From Liolophura sinensis (taxonomy: Eukaryota > Mollusca > Polyplacophora > Chitonida > Chitonidae), in assembly GCF_032854445.1 (NCBI RefSeq), contig NW_027017970.1, positions 1 through 64,000 of the forward strand: DNA of 64,000 nt, given 5' to 3'. The notes under the pieces were generated by a model. The model was given only the letters and a program-made list of their open reading frames with translations. It made no database searches and had not been told where the DNA came from. The translations under genes were made by a program, and so were the position numbers. Positions 1-14,073 of this stretch are shown piece by piece (position 1 is the first letter of the stretch; every line of letters starts with the position of its first letter).

Positions 1-3000
1 CCTTCGGTAGCCAGAAGACGACAAATCTTTGGGCTAAGCCCATTTAACTCACCCAGCAATTGTCTTACTTCTAAGTCCAAGGCAATCTCAATGTCTTTAT
101 CTACGTGTAGAAAAAACCAGACCATTTGTACATAAATAAAAACAAAGGTACTTGATACAGGTCTGCTGTAAAAAAGTTCAACTGAACACAGACCCACATG
201 AATAAGGTGCCAAAAAATGCGGAATTGGCCAGGCATCGGCAGCTGTTAAAAATTGCAAATATCCCTGGTCTTCCATGGAGTAAGAGCCGTTGCTGGGCAC
301 GTGATTATGACATCAATGATCATTCAATTGTCGCTACAGCCAAAAGTATTGGTCGGAGAGCAACACGGATTGCACCATTCGATTCTCGTCACAAAATACG
401 TCGGATTAGCCTCTTACCAGCAGCACTGGAACAGTTTTTCCCCTTTTGCATTTTTGCCTGGGTGTTTTGTTAATTGAAATCGGCTACACTGTACTCTGTA
501 CAATCGCGACTGGTCATTACTATATTCAACTTTTGACTATAAGTTATGTGCCCTTCGGTAGCCCAGAAGACGACAAATCTTTGGGCCAAGCCCATTTAAC
601 TCACCCAGCAATTGCCTTACTTCTAAGTGCAAGACAATCTCAATGTCTTTATCTACGTGTAGAAAAACCAGACCATTTTGTACGTAAAAAACACAAGGTA
701 CTTGATACAGTCCTGCTGTAAAAAGTACAACTGACCCACTTCAGTAAGGTGCCAAAAGATGCGGAATTGAGCAGGGCATCGGCAGCTGTTGAAAAAATTG
801 CAAATTTCCCCCCTGGTTTCCATGGAGTAAGAGACGTTGCTACGCACGTGATTATGACATAAATGATCATTCAATTGTCGCTACAGCCAAAAGTATTGGT
901 CGGAGAGCAACGCGGTTTGCACCATTCGATTTCTCGTCACAAAATACGTCGGATTAGCCTCTTATCAGCAGCACTGGAACATTTTTTCCACTTTTGCATT
1001 TTTGCCTGGTCTTTTTGTTAATTGAAATCGGCTACACTGTACTCTGTACAATCGCGACTGGTCATTACTATATTCAACTTTTGACTATAAGTTATGTGCC
1101 CTTCGGTAGCCCAGAAGACGTCAAATCTTTGGGCTAAGCCCATTTAACCACCCAGCAATTGTCTTACTTCTAAGTCTAAGACAATCTCAATGTCTTTATC
1201 TACGTGTAGAAAAACCAGACCATTTGTACTAAAAAACCACAAGGTACTTGATACAGTCTGCTGTAAAAAAGTACAACTGAACACTGACCCACATTTATAA
1301 GGTGCCAAAAGATGCGGAATTGGGCCAGGCATCGGCAGTTGTTAAAAAATTGCAAATTTTCCTGGTTTCCATGGAGTAAGAGCCGTTGCTACGCACGTGA
1401 TTATGACATAAATGATCATTCAATTGTCGCTACAGCCAAAAGCATTGGTCCGAGAGCAACGCGGATTGCACCATTTCGATTTCTCGTCACAAATTACGTC
1501 GGATTAGCCTCTTACGAGTTGCACTGGAACAGTTTTTCCACTTTGCATTTTTACCTGGTCTTTTTGTTAATTGAAATCGGCTACACTGTACTCTGTACAA
1601 TCGCGACTGGTCATTACTATATTCAACTTTTGACTATAAGTTATGTGCCCTTCGGTAGCCCAGAAGACGACAACTCTTTGGGCCAAGCCCATTTAACTCA
1701 CCCAGCAATTGCCTTACTTCTAAGTCTAAGACAATCTCAATGTCTTTACTTTACGTGTAGAAAAAACCACACCATTTGTACGTGAAAAACACAAGGTACT
1801 TGATACAGTCTGCTGTAAAAAGTACAACTTAACCACTGACCCACATTTATAGGGTGCCAAAAGATGCGGAATTGGGCCAGGCATCGACAGTTGTTAAAAA
1901 ATTGCAAATTTTCCTGGTTTCCATGGAGTAAGAGCCGTTGCTACGCACGTGATTATGACATAAATGATCATTCAATTGTCGCTACAGCCAAAAGCATTGG
2001 TTGGAGAGCAACGCGGATTGCACCATTCGATTTCTCGTCACAAATTACGTCGGATTAGCCTCTTACTAGTAGCACTGGAACAGTTTTTTCCACTTTTGCA
2101 TTTTTACCTGGTCTTTTTGTTAATTGAAATCGGCTACACTGTACTCTGTACAATCGCGACTGGTCATTACTATATTCAACTTTTGACTATAAGTTATGTG
2201 CCCTTCGGTAGCCCAGAAGACGACAAATCTTTGGGCCAAGCCATTTAACTCACCCAGCAATTGCCTTACTTCTAAGTCTAAGACAATCTCAATGTCTTTA
2301 TCTACGTGTAGAAAAACCACACCATTTGTACGTGAAAAACACAAGGTACTTGATACAGTCTGCTGTAAAAAGTACAACTGAACACTGACCCACTTCAGTA
2401 AGGTGCAAAAAGATGCGGAATTGAGCCAGGCATCGGCAGCTGTTGAAAAATTGCAAATTTCCCTGGTTTCCATGAGTAAGAGACGTTGCTGGGCACGTGA
2501 TTATGACATCAATGATCATTCAATTGTCACTACAGCCAAAAGTATTGGTCGGAGAGCAACGCGGTTTGCACCATTCGATTTCTCGTCACAAAATACGTCG
2601 GATTAGCCTCTTACCAGCAGCACTGGAACAGTTTTTCCACTTTTGCATTTTTACCTGGTCTTTTTGTTAATTGAAAATCGGCTACACTGTACTCTGTACA
2701 ATCGCGACTGGTCATTACTATATTCAACTTTTGACTATAAGTTATGTGCCCTTCGGTAGCCCCCGAAGACGTCAAATCTTTGGGCTAAGCCCATTTAACT
2801 CACCCAGCAATTGTCTTACTTCTAAGTCCAAGACAATCTCAATGTCTTTATCTACGTGTAGAAAAAACCACACCATTTGTACGTAAAAAACACAAGGTAC
2901 TTGATACAGTCTGCTGTAAAAAGTACAACTGAACACTGACCCACATTTATAAGGTGCCAAAAGATGCGGAATTGGGCCAGGCATCGGCAACTGTTAAAAA

Positions 3001-4301
3001 ATTGCAAATATCCCTGGTTTCCATGGAGTAAGAGCCGTTACTGGGGCACGTGATTATGACATAAATGATCATTCAATTGTCTCTACAGCCAAAAGTAATT
3101 GGTCAGAGAGCAACGCGTTTTGCACCATTCGATTTCTCGCCACAAATTACGTCGGATTAGCCTCTTACTAGTAGCACTGGAACAGTTTTTTCCACTTTTG
3201 CATTTTTACCTGGTCTTTTTGTTAATTGAAATCGGCTACACTGTACTCTGTACAATCGCGACTGGTTATTACTATATTCAACTTTTGACTATAAGTTATG
3301 TGCCCTTCGGTAGCCCAGAAGGACGATAAATCTTTGGGCCAAGCCCATTTAACTCACCCAGCAATTGCCTTACTTCTAAGTGCAAGACAACTCTCAATGT
3401 CTTTATCTACGTGTAGAAAAACCACACCATTTGTACGTGAAAAACACAAGGTACATGATACAGTCTGCTGTAAAAAGTACAACTGAACACTGACCCACTT
3501 CAATAAGGTGCAAAAAGATGCGGAATTGAGCCAGCATCGGCAGCTGTTGAAAAATTGCAAATTTCCCCTGGTTTCCCATGGAGTAAGAGCCGTTACTGGG
3601 CACGTGATTATGACATAAATGATCATTGAATTGTCCTCTACAGCCAAAAGTATTGGTCAGAGGAGCAACGCGTTTTTGCACCATTCGATTTCTCGCCACA
3701 AAATACGTCGGATTAGCCTCTTACTAGTTGCACTGAACAGTTTTTCCACTTTTGCATTTTTACCTGGTCTTTTTGTTAATTGAAATCGGCTACACTGTAC
3801 TCTGTACAATCGCGACTGGTCATTACTATATTCAACTTTTGACTATAAGTTTTGAGCCCTTTGGTAGGCCAGAAGACGATAAATCTTTGGGCCAAGCCCA
3901 TTTAACTCACCCAGCAATTGCCTTACTTCTAAGTGCAAGACAATCTCAATGTCTTTATCTACGTGTAGAAAAACCACACCATTTGTACGTGAAAAACACA
4001 AGGTACTTGATACAGTCTGCTGTAAAAAGTACAACTGAACACTGACCCACTTCAGTAAGGTGCAAAAAGATGCGGAATTGAGCCAGCAGCTTCAGCTGTT
4101 GAAAAATTGCAAATTTCCCTGGTTTCCATGGAGTAAGAGACGTTGCTGGGCACGTGATTATGACATCAATGATCATTCAATTGTCACTACAGCCAAAAGT
4201 ATTGGTCAGAGAGCAACGCGGTTTGCACCATTCGATTTGTCGTCACAAAATACGTCGGATTAGTCTCTTACCAGTTGCAGTGGAACAGTTTTTTCCACTT
4301 T
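1..4301. repeat. HOR block: tail of a 9-mer
   Basis: Anchors at 446 (W2), 994 (C), 1,543, 2,096, 2,643, 3,198 and 3,752 (all Y) precede the P monomer at 4,302; the stretch before 446 is W1-type. The order and private variants match the 9-mer at 32,620-37,552. Shared marks are GGTCCGAGAG (1,449 and 34,715), GGTACATGATACAG (3,449 and 36,709), CTTCAATAAGG (about 3,499 and 36,758) and GAGCCCTTTGG (about 3,853 and 37,107). Anchor spacing here is irregular (548, 549, 553, 547, 555, 554), unlike the rest of the window. Confidence 0.8.
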
Positions 4302-7300
4302 TCACATTTTTGCCTGGTTTTTTTTTTATTGAAGGCCGGCTACACTGTACTCTGTACAATCGCGACTGGTCATTACTATATTCAACTTTTGACTATAGTT
4401 ATGTGCCCTTCGGTAGCCCAGAAGACCTCAAATCTTTGGGCCAAGCCCATTTAACTCACCCAGCAATTGTCTTACTTCTAAGTCCAAGACAATCTCAATG
4501 TCTTTATCTACGTGTAGAAAAACCACACCATTTGTACGTGAAAAACACAAGGTACTTAATACAGTCTGCTGTAAAAAGTACAACTGAACACTGACCCACT
4601 TCAGTAAGGTGCAAAAAGATGCGGAATTGAGCAGGCATCGGCAGCTGTTGAAAAATTGCAAATTTCCCTGGTTTCCATGGAGTAAGAGACGTTGCTGGGC
4701 ACGTGATTATGACATCAATGAATCATTCAATTGTCACTACAGCCAAAAGTATTGGTCGGAGAGCAAACGCGGTTTGCACCATTCGATTTCTCGTCACAAA
4801 ATACGTCGGATTAGCCTTTTACCAGCAGCACTGGAACAGTTTTTTCCACCTTTTGCATTTTTGCTGGGTGTTTTGTTAATTGAAATCGGCTACACTGTAC
4901 TCTGTACAATCGCGACTGGTCATTACTATATTCAACTTTTGACTATAAGTTATGTGCCCTTCGGTAGCCCAGAAGACGTCAAATCTTTGGGCTAAGCCCA
5001 TTTAACTCACCCAGCAATTGTCTTACTTCTAAGTCCAAGGCAATCTCAATGTCTTTATCTACGTGTAGAAAAACCAGACCATTTGTACATAAAAAAAACA
5101 AAGGTACTTGATACAGTCTGCTGTAAAAAGTTCAACTGAACACAGACCCACATGAATAAGGTGCCAAAAAATGCGGAATTGGGCCAGGCATCGGCAGCTG
5201 TTAAAAAATTGCAAATATCCCTGGTTTCCATGGAGTAAGAGCCGTTGCTGGGCACGTGATTATGACATCAATGATCATTCAATTGTCGCTACAGCCAAAA
5301 GTATTGGTCGGAGAGCAACACGGATTGCACCATTCGATTTCTCGTCACAAAATACGTCGGATTAGCCTCTTACCAGCAGCACTGGAACAGTTTTTCCACT
5401 TTTGCATTTTTGCCTGGGTGTTTTGTTAATTGAAATCGGCTACACTGTACTCTGTACAATCGCGACTGGTCATTACTATATTCAACTTTTGACTATAAGT
5501 TATGTGCCCTTCGGTAGCCCAGAAGACGACAAATCTTTGGGCCAAGCCCATTTAACTCACCCAGCAATTGCCTTACTTCTAAGTGCAAGACAATCTCAAT
5601 GTCTTTATCTACGTGTAGAAAAACCACACCATTTGTACGTGAAAAACACAAGGTACTTGATACAGTCTGCTGTAAAAAGTACAACTGACCCACTTCAGTA
5701 AGGTGCCAAAAGATGCGGAATTGAGCCAGGCATCGGCAGCTGTTGAAAAATTGCAAATTTCCCTGGTTTCCATGGAGTAAGAGACGTTGCTACGCACGTG
5801 ATTATGACATAAATGATCATTCAATTGTCGCTACAGCCAAAAGTATTGGTCGGAGAGCAACGCGGTTTGCACCATTCGATTTCTCGTCACAAAATACGTC
5901 GGATTAGCCTCTTATCAGCAGCACTGGAACATTTTTTTCCACTTTTGCATTTTTGCCTGGTCTTTTTGTTAATTGAAATCGGCTACACTGTACTCTGTAC
6001 AATCGCGACTGGTCATTACTATATTCAACTTTTGACTATAAGTTATGTGCCCTTCGGTAGCCCCGAAGACGTCAAAATCTTTGGGCTAAGCCCATTTAAC
6101 TCACCCCAGCAATTGTCTTACTTCTAAGTCTAAGACAATCTCAATGTCTTTATCTACGTGTAGAAAAACCAGACCATTTGTACGTAAAAAAACACAAGGT
6201 ACTTGATACAGTCTGCTGTAAAAAGTACAACTGAACACTGACCCACATTTATAAGGTGCCAAAAGATGCGGAATTGGGCCAGGCATCGGCAACTGTTAAA
6301 AAATTGCAAATATCCCTGGTTTCCATGGAGTAAGAGCCGTTACTGGGCACGTGATTATGACATAAATGATCATTGAATTGTCTCTACAGCCAAAAGTATT
6401 GGTCAGAGAGCAACGCGGTTCGCACCATTCGATTTCTTGCCACAAAATACGTCGGATTAGCATCTTACTAGTAGCACTGGAACAGTTTTTCCACTTTTGC
6501 ATTTTTACCTGGTCTTTTTGTTTATTAAAATCGGCTACACTGTACTCTGTACAATCGCGACTGGTTATTACTATATTCAACTTTTGACTATAAGTATGTG
6601 CCCTTCGGTAGGCCAGAAGACGACAAATCTTTAGGCCAAGCCCATTTAACTCACCCAGCAATTGCCTTACTTCTAAGTGCAAGACAATCTCAATGTCTTT
6701 ATCTACGTGTAGAAAAACCACACCATTTGTACGTGAAAAACACAAGGTACTTGATACAGTCTGCTGTAAAAAGTACAACTGAACACTGACCCACATTTAT
6801 AAGGTGCCAAAAGATGCAGAATTGGGCCAGGCATCGGCAGTTGTTAAAAAATTGCAAATATCCCTGGTTTCCATGGAGTAAGAGCCGTTACTGGGCATGT
6901 GATTATGACATAAATGATCATTCAATTGTCTCTACAGCCAAAAGTATTGGTCAGAGAGCAACGCGGTTTGCACCATTCGATTTCTCGCCACAAAATACGT
7001 CGGATTAGCCTCTTAATAGTTGCACTGGAACAGTTTTTCCACTTTTGCATTTTTGCCTGGTGTTTTTGTTAATTGAAGCCGGCTACACTGTACTCTGTAC
7101 AATCGCGACTGGTCATTACTATATTTAACTTTTGACTATAAGTTATGTGCCCTTCGGTAGCCCAGAAGACGACAAATCTTTGGGCCAAGCCCATTTAACT
7201 CACCCAGCAATTGCCTTACTTCTAAGTCTAAGTCAATCTCAATGTCTTTATCTACGTGTAGAAAAACCACACCATTTGTACGTGAAAAACACAAGGTACT

Positions 7301-10300
7301 TGATACAGTCTGCTGTAAAAAGTACAACTTAACACTGACCCACATTTATAGGGTGCCAAAAGATGCGGAATTGGGCCAGGCATCGACAGTTGTTAAAAAA
7401 TTGCAAATTTTCCTGGTTTCCATGGAGTAAGAGCCGTTGCTACGCACGTGATTATGACATAAATGATCATTCAATTGTCGCTACAGCCAAAAGTATTGGT
7501 TGGAGAGCAACGCGGATTGCACCATTCGATTTCTCGTCACAAATTACGTCGGATTAGCCTCTTACTAGTAGCACTGGAACAGTTTTTCCACTTTTGCATT
7601 TTTCCCTGGTCTTTTTGTTAATTGAAATCGGCTACACTGTACTCTGTACAATCGCGACTGGTCATTACTATATTCAACTTTTGACTATAAGTTATGTGCC
7701 CTTCGGTAGCCCAGAAGACGACAAATCTTTGGGCCAAGCCCATTTAACTCACCCAGCAATTGCCTTACTTCTAAGTCTAAGACAATCTCAATGTCTTTAT
7801 CTACGTGTAGAAAAACCACACCATTTGTACATGAAAAACACAAGGTACTTGATACAGTCTGCTGTAAAAAGTACAACTAAACACTGACCCACATTTATAA
7901 GGTGCCAAAAGATGCGGAATTGGGCCAGGCATCGGCAGTTGTTAAAAAATTGCAAATTTTCCTGGTTTCCATGGAGTAAGAGCCGTTGCTACGCACGTGA
8001 TTATGACATAAATGATCATTCAATTGTCGCTACAGCCAAAAGCATTGGTCGGAGAGCAACGCGTATTGCACCATTCGATTTCTCGTCACAAATTACGTCG
8101 GATTAGCCTCTTACGAGTAGCACTGGAACAGTTTTTCCACTTTTGCATTTTTACCTGGTCTTTTTGTTAATTGAAATCGGCTACACTGTACTCTGTACAA
8201 TCGCGACTGGTCATTACTATATTCAACTTTTGACTATAAGTTATGTGCCCTTCGGTAGCCCAGAAGACGACAAATCTTTGGGCCAAGCCCATTTAACTCA
8301 CCCAGCAATTGCCTTACTTCTAAGTCTAAGACAATCTCAATGTCTTTACCTACGTGTAGAAAAACCACACCATTTGTACGTGAAAAACACAAGGTACTTG
8401 ATACAGTCTGCTGTAAAAAGTACAACTGAACACTGACCCACTTCAGTAAGGTGCAAAAAGATGCGGAATTGAGCCAGGCATCGGCAGCTGTTGAAAAATT
8501 GCAAATTTCCCTCGTTTCCATGGAGTAAGAGACGTTGCTGGGCACGTGATTATGACATCAATGATCATTCAATTGTCACTACAGCCAAAAGTATTGGTCG
8601 GAGAGCAACGCGGTTTGCACCATTCGATTTCTCGTCACAAAATACGTCGGATTAGCCTCTTACCAGCAGCACTGGAACAGTTTTTCCACTTTTGCATTTT
8701 TACCTGGTCTTTTTGTTAATTGAAATCGGCTACACTGTACTCTGTACAATCGCGACTGGTCATTACTATATTCAACTTTTGACTATAAGTTATGTGCCCT
8801 TCGGTAGCCCCGAAGACGTCAAATCTTTGGGCTAAGCCCATTTAACTCACCCAGCAATTGTCTTACTTCTAAGTCCAAGACAATCTCAATGTCTTTATCT
8901 ACGTGTAGAAAAACCAGACCATTTGTACGTAAAAAACACAAGGTACTTGATACAGTCTGCTGTAAAAAGTACAACTGAACACTGACCCACATTTATAAGG
9001 TGCCAAAAGATGCGGAATTGGGCCAGGCATCGGCAACTGTTAAAAAATTGCAAATATCCCTGGTTTCCATGGAGTAAGAGCCGTTACTGGGCACGTGATT
9101 ATGACATAAATGATCATTCAATTGTCTCTACAGCCAAAAGTATTGGTCAGACAGCAACGCGTTTTGCACCATTCGATTTCTCGCCACAAAATACGTCGGA
9201 TTAGCCTCTTACTAGTAGCACTGGAACAGTTTTTTCCACTTTTGCATTTTTACCTGGTCTTTTTGTTAATTGAAATCGGCTACACTGTACTCTGTACAAT
9301 CGCGACTGGTTATTACTATATTCAACTTTTGACTATAAGTTTTGAGCCCTTCGGTAGGCCAGAAGACGATATATCTTTGGGCCAAGCCCATTTAACTCAC
9401 CCAGCAATTGCCTTACTTCTAAGTGCAAGACAATCTCAATGTCTTTATCTACGTGTAGAAAAACCACACCATTTGTACGTGAAAAACACAAGGTACTTGA
9501 TACAGTCTGCTGTAAAAAGTACAACTGAACACTGACCCACTTCAGTAAGGTGCAAAAAGATGCGGAATTGAGCCAGGCATCGGCAGCTGTTGAAAAATTG
9601 CAAATTTCCCTGGTTTCCATGGAGTAAGAGCCGTTACTGGGCACGTGATTATGACATAAATGATCATTGAATTGTCTCTACAGCCAAAAGTATTGGTCAG
9701 AGAGCAACGCGTTTTGCACCATTCGATTTCTTGCCACAAAATACGTCGGATTAGCCTCTTACTAGTAGCACTGGAACAGTTTTTTCCACTTTTGCATTTT
9801 TACCTGGTCATTTTGTTAATTGAAATCGGCTACACTGTACTCTGTACAATCGCGACTGGTTATTACTATATTCAACTTTTGACTATAAGTTTTGAGCCCT
9901 TCGGTAGGCCAGAAGACGATAAATCTTTGGGCCAAGCCCATTTAACTCACCCAGCAATTGCCTTACTTCTAAGTGCAAGACAATCTCAATGTCTTTATCT
10001 ACGTGTAGAAAAACCACACCATTTGTACGTGAAAAACACAAGGTACTTGATACAGTCTGCTGTAAAAAGTACAACTGAACACTGACCCACTTCCAGTAAG
10101 GTGCAAAAAGATGCGGAATTGAGCCAGGCATCGGCAGCTGTTGAAAAAATTGCAAATTTCCCTGGTTTCCATGGAGTAAGAGACGTTGCTGGGCACGTGA
10201 TTATGACATCAATGATCATTGAATTTCACTTACAGCCAAAAGTATTGGTCGGAGAGCAACGCCGTTTGCACCATTCGATTTGTCGTCACAAAATACGTCG

Positions 10301-10342
10301 GATTAGTCTCTTACCAGTTGCACTGGAACAGTTTTTCCACTT
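4302..10342. repeat. HOR block: 11-mer
   Basis: Monomer anchors are 4,302 (P), 4,853 (W1), 5,402 (W2, 542-type), 5,945 (C), 6,497 (Y, with TTTATTAAAATCGG), 7,045 (V), 7,594, 8,143, 8,692 and 9,242 (Y), and 9,792 (I). The same order recurs at 44,571-50,056 downstream of a chimeric monomer. The monomer at 6,497 also lost a T and an A around AGTTATGTG, giving AAGTATGTG, and the copy at 46,212 carries the identical lesion. That shows common descent of the two 11-mers. Confidence 0.85.
5402..5944. repeat. 542-type monomer (7-bp deletion marker)
   Basis: Most monomers read ACAACTGAACACTGACCCAC; here it is ACAACTGACCCAC. This is a 7-bp loss between two ACTGA words at 5,684. The same deletion sits in the W2 monomers at about 730, 25,224, 34,000, 38,934, 45,404 and 59,013. 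A derived form, ACTCACCC, is at about 11,724, 18,748, 41,670 and 51,437. It is a clean diagnostic marker of the W2 position in the HOR. Confidence 0.9.
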
Positions 10343-11982
10343 TCACATTTTTGCCTGGTTTTTTTTTTTATTGAAGCCGGCTACACTGTACTCTGTACAA
10401 TCGCGACTGGTCATTACTATATTCAACTTTTGACTATAAGTTATGTGCCCTTCGGTAGCCCAGAAGACCTCAAATCTTTGGGCCAAGCCCATTTAACTCA
10501 CCCAGCAATTGTCTTACTTCTAAGTCCAAGACAATCTCAATGTCTTTATCTACGTGTAGAAAAACCACACCATTTGTACGTGAAAAACACAAGGTACTTA
10601 ATACAGTCTGCTGTAAAAAGTACAACTGAACACTGACCCACTTCAGTAAGGTGCAAAAAGATGCGGAATTGAGCCAGGCATCGGCAGCTGTTGAAAAATT
10701 GCAAATTTCCCTGGTTTCCATGGAGTAAGAGAGGTTGCTGGGCACGTGATTATGACATCAATGATCATTCAATTGTCACTACAGCCAAAAGTATTGGTCG
10801 GAGAGCAACGCGGTTTGCACCATTCGATTTCTCGCCACAAAATACGTCGGATTAGCCTCTTGTCAGCAGCACTGGAACAGTTTTTCCACTTTTGCATTTT
10901 TGCCTGGGTGTTTTGTTAATTGAAATCGGCTACACTGTACTCTGTACAATCGCGACTGGTCATTACTATATTCAACTTTTGACTATAAGTTATGTGCCCT
11001 TCGGTAGCCCAGAAGACGTCAAATCTTTGGGCTAAGCCCATTTAACTCACCCAGCAATTGTCTTACTTCTAAGTCCAAGGCAATCTCAATGTCTTTATCT
11101 ACGTGTAGAAAAAACCAGACCATTTGTACATAAAAAAAACAAGGTACTTGATACAGTCTGCTGTAAAAAGTTCAACTGAACACAGACCCACATGAATAAG
11201 GTGCCAAAAGATGCTGAATTGGGCCAGGCATCGGCAGCTGTTAAAAAATTGCAAATATCCTATTTTCCATGGAGTAAGAGCCGTTGCTGGGCACGTGATT
11301 ATGACATCAATGATCATTCAATTGTCGCTACAGCCAAAAGTATTGGTGGGACAGCAACGCGGTTTGCACCATTCGATTTCTCGTCACAAAATACGTCGGA
11401 TTAGCCTCTTACCAGCAGCACTGGAACAGTTTTTCCACTTTTGCATTTTTGCCTGGGTGTTTTGTTAATTGAAATCGGCTACACTGTACTCTGTACAATC
11501 GCGACTGGTCATTACTATATTCAACTTTTGACTATAAGTTATGTGCCCTTCGGTAGCCCAGAAGACGACAAATCTTTGGGCCAAGCCCATTTAACTCACC
11601 CAGCAATTGTCTTACTTCTAAGTGCAAGACAATCTCAATGTCTTTATCTACGTGTAGAAAAACCACACCATTTGTACGTGAAAAACACAAGGTACTTGAT
11701 ACAGTCTGCTGTAAAAAGTACAACTCACCCACTTCAGTAAGGTGCCAAAAGATGCGGAATTGAGCCAGGCATCGGCAGCTGTTGAAAAATTGCAAATTTC
11801 CCTGGTTTCCATGGAGTAAGAGACGTTGCTACGCACGTGATTATGACATAAATGATCATTCAATTGTCGCTACAGCCAAAAGTATTGGTCGGAGAGCAAC
11901 GCGGTTTGCACCATTCGATTTCTCGTCACAAAATACGTCGGATTAGCCTCTTATCAGCAGCACTGGAACAGTTTTTCCACTT

Positions 11983-14073
11983 TTGCATTTTTACCTGGTC
12001 TTTTTGTTAATTGAAATCGGCTACACTGTACTCTGTACAATCGCGACTGGTCATTACTATATTCAACTTTTGACTATAAGTTATGTGCCCTTCGGTAGCC
12101 CAGAAGACGTCAAATCTTTGGGCTAAGCCCATTTAACTCACCCAGCAATTGTGTTACTTCTAAGTCTAAGACAATCTCAATGTCTTTATCTACGTGTAGA
12201 AAAACCAGACCATTTGTACGTAAAAAACACAAGGTACTTGATACAGTCTGCTGTAAAAAGTACAACTGAACACTGACCCACATTTATAAGGTGCCAAAAG
12301 ATGCGGAATTGAGCCAGGCATCGGCAACTGTTAAAAAATTGCAAATATCCCTGGTTTCCATGGAGTAAGAGCCGTTGCTACGCACGTGATTATGACATAA
12401 ATGATCTTTCAATTGTCACTAGAGCCAAAATACGTCGGATTAGCCTCTTACCAGTAGCACTGGAACAGTTTTTCCACTTTTGCATTTTTGCATGGTGTTT
12501 TTGTTAATTGAAACCGGCTACACTGTACTCTGTACAATCGCGATTGGTCATTACTATATTCAACAATTGCCTATAAGTTATGTGCCCTTCGGTAGCCCAG
12601 AAGACCTAAAATCTTTGGGCCAAGCCCATTTAACTCACCCAGCAATTGTCTTATTTCTCAGTCCAAGACAATCTCAATGTCTTTATCTACATGTAGAAAA
12701 ACCACACAATATGTACGTGAAAAACACAAGGTACTTGATACAGTCTGCTGTAAAAAGTACAACTGAACACTGACCCACTTCAGTAAGGTGCCAAAAGATG
12801 CGAAATTGAGCCAGGCATCAGCAGCTGTTGAAAAATTGCAAATGTTTTTCGTTTCCATGGAGTAAGAGCGGTTGCTGGGCACGTGATTATGACATCAATG
12901 ATCATTCAATTGTCACTACAGCCAAAAGTATTGGTCGGAGAGCAACGTGGTTTGCACCATTCGATTTCTCGTCACAAAATACGTCGGATTAGCCTCTTAT
13001 CAGCAGCACTGGAACAATTTTTCCAATTTTGCATTTTGCCTGGTCTTTTTGTTTATTGAAATCGGCTACACTGTATTATGTACCATCGACACTGGTCATT
13101 ATTATATTCAACTTTTGATTACATGTTATGTGCCCTTCGGTAACCCAGAAGAAGTCAAATCTTTGGGCTAACCCCATTTAACTCACCCAGCAATTGCCTT
13201 ACTTCTAAGTCCAAGACAATCTCAATGTCTTTATCTACATGTAGAAAAACCACACCATTTGTACGTGAAAAACACAAGGTACTTGATACAGTCTGCTGTA
13301 AAATGTACAACTAAACACTGACCCACTTCAGTAAGGTGCCAAAAGATGCGGAATTGAGCCAGGCATCGGCAGCTGTTGAAAAATTGCAAATTTCCCTGGT
13401 TTCCATGGAATAAGAGCCGTTGCTGGGCACGTGATTATGACATCAATGATCCTTCAATTGTCACTACAGCCAAAAGTATTGGTCGGAGAGCAACGCGGTT
13501 TGCACCATTTAAATTCTCGTCACAAAATACGTCGGATTAGCCTCTTAATAGTTGCACTGGAACAGTTTTTCCACTTTTGCATTTTTGCCTGGTGTTTTTG
13601 TTAATTGAAGCCGGCTACACTGTACTCTGTACAATCGCGACTGGTCATTACTATATTCAACTTTTGACTATAAGTTATGTGCCCTTCGGTAGTCCAGAAG
13701 ACGGCAAATCTTTGGGCCAAGCCCATTTAACTCACCCAGCAATTGCCTTACTTCTAAGTGCAAGACAATCTCAATGTCTTTATTTACGTGTAGAAAAACC
13801 ACACCATTTGTACATAAAAAACACAAGGTACTTAATACAGTCTGCTGTAAAAAGTACAACTGAACACTCACCCACTTCAGTAAGGTGCAAAAAGATGTGG
13901 AATTGGGCCAGGCATCGGCAGTTGTTAAAAACTTGCAAATTTTCCTGGTTTCCATGGAGTAAGAGCCGTTGCTACGCACGTGATTATGACATAAATGATC
14001 TTTCAATTGTCACTAGAGCCAAAATACGTCGGATTAGCCTCTTACCAGTAGCACTGGAACAGTTTTTCCACTT
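11983..14073. repeat. Four-monomer block with two 497-bp monomers (first copy)
   Basis: The monomers starting at 11,983 and 13,577 are 497 bp long. Each lacks 52 bp between two CAAAA words: GCCAAAAGTATT and TCACAAAATACG are reduced to GCCAAAATACG. The junctions lie at about 12,426 and 14,020. Both carry the same linked changes, GATCTTTCAATT and CACTAGAGCC, so the deletion probably arose once and was then copied to the second monomer. The loss shifts reading frames. Confidence 0.93.
12686..12697. other. 12-bp perfect palindrome TCTACATGTAGA
   Basis: Most monomers read TCTACGTGTAGA, one base away from symmetry. M monomers and the C monomers that follow them read TCTACATGTAGA, which is fully palindromic. 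Other examples lie at about 13,235, 14,280, 19,710 and 52,411. Confidence 0.55.

Larger units (their letters stand above)
1..6412. repeat. Duplicated block paired with 33,274-39,660, copy 1
   Basis: Anchors 446 through 5,945 pair with 33,719 through 39,194. The offset drifts from 33,273 to 33,249 because of small indels, mostly private ones here plus deletions in the partner. The copies part at about 6,412, where this one reads GCGGTTCGC and the other GCGTTTTGC. Confidence 0.78.

Noticed and set aside
6296-6796. 166-codon minus-strand open frame, also at 46,011-46,511
   Set aside because: It arises because a small deletion (AGTTATGTG to AGTATGTG) joins two normally separate frames. Both copies descend from the same duplicated monomer.
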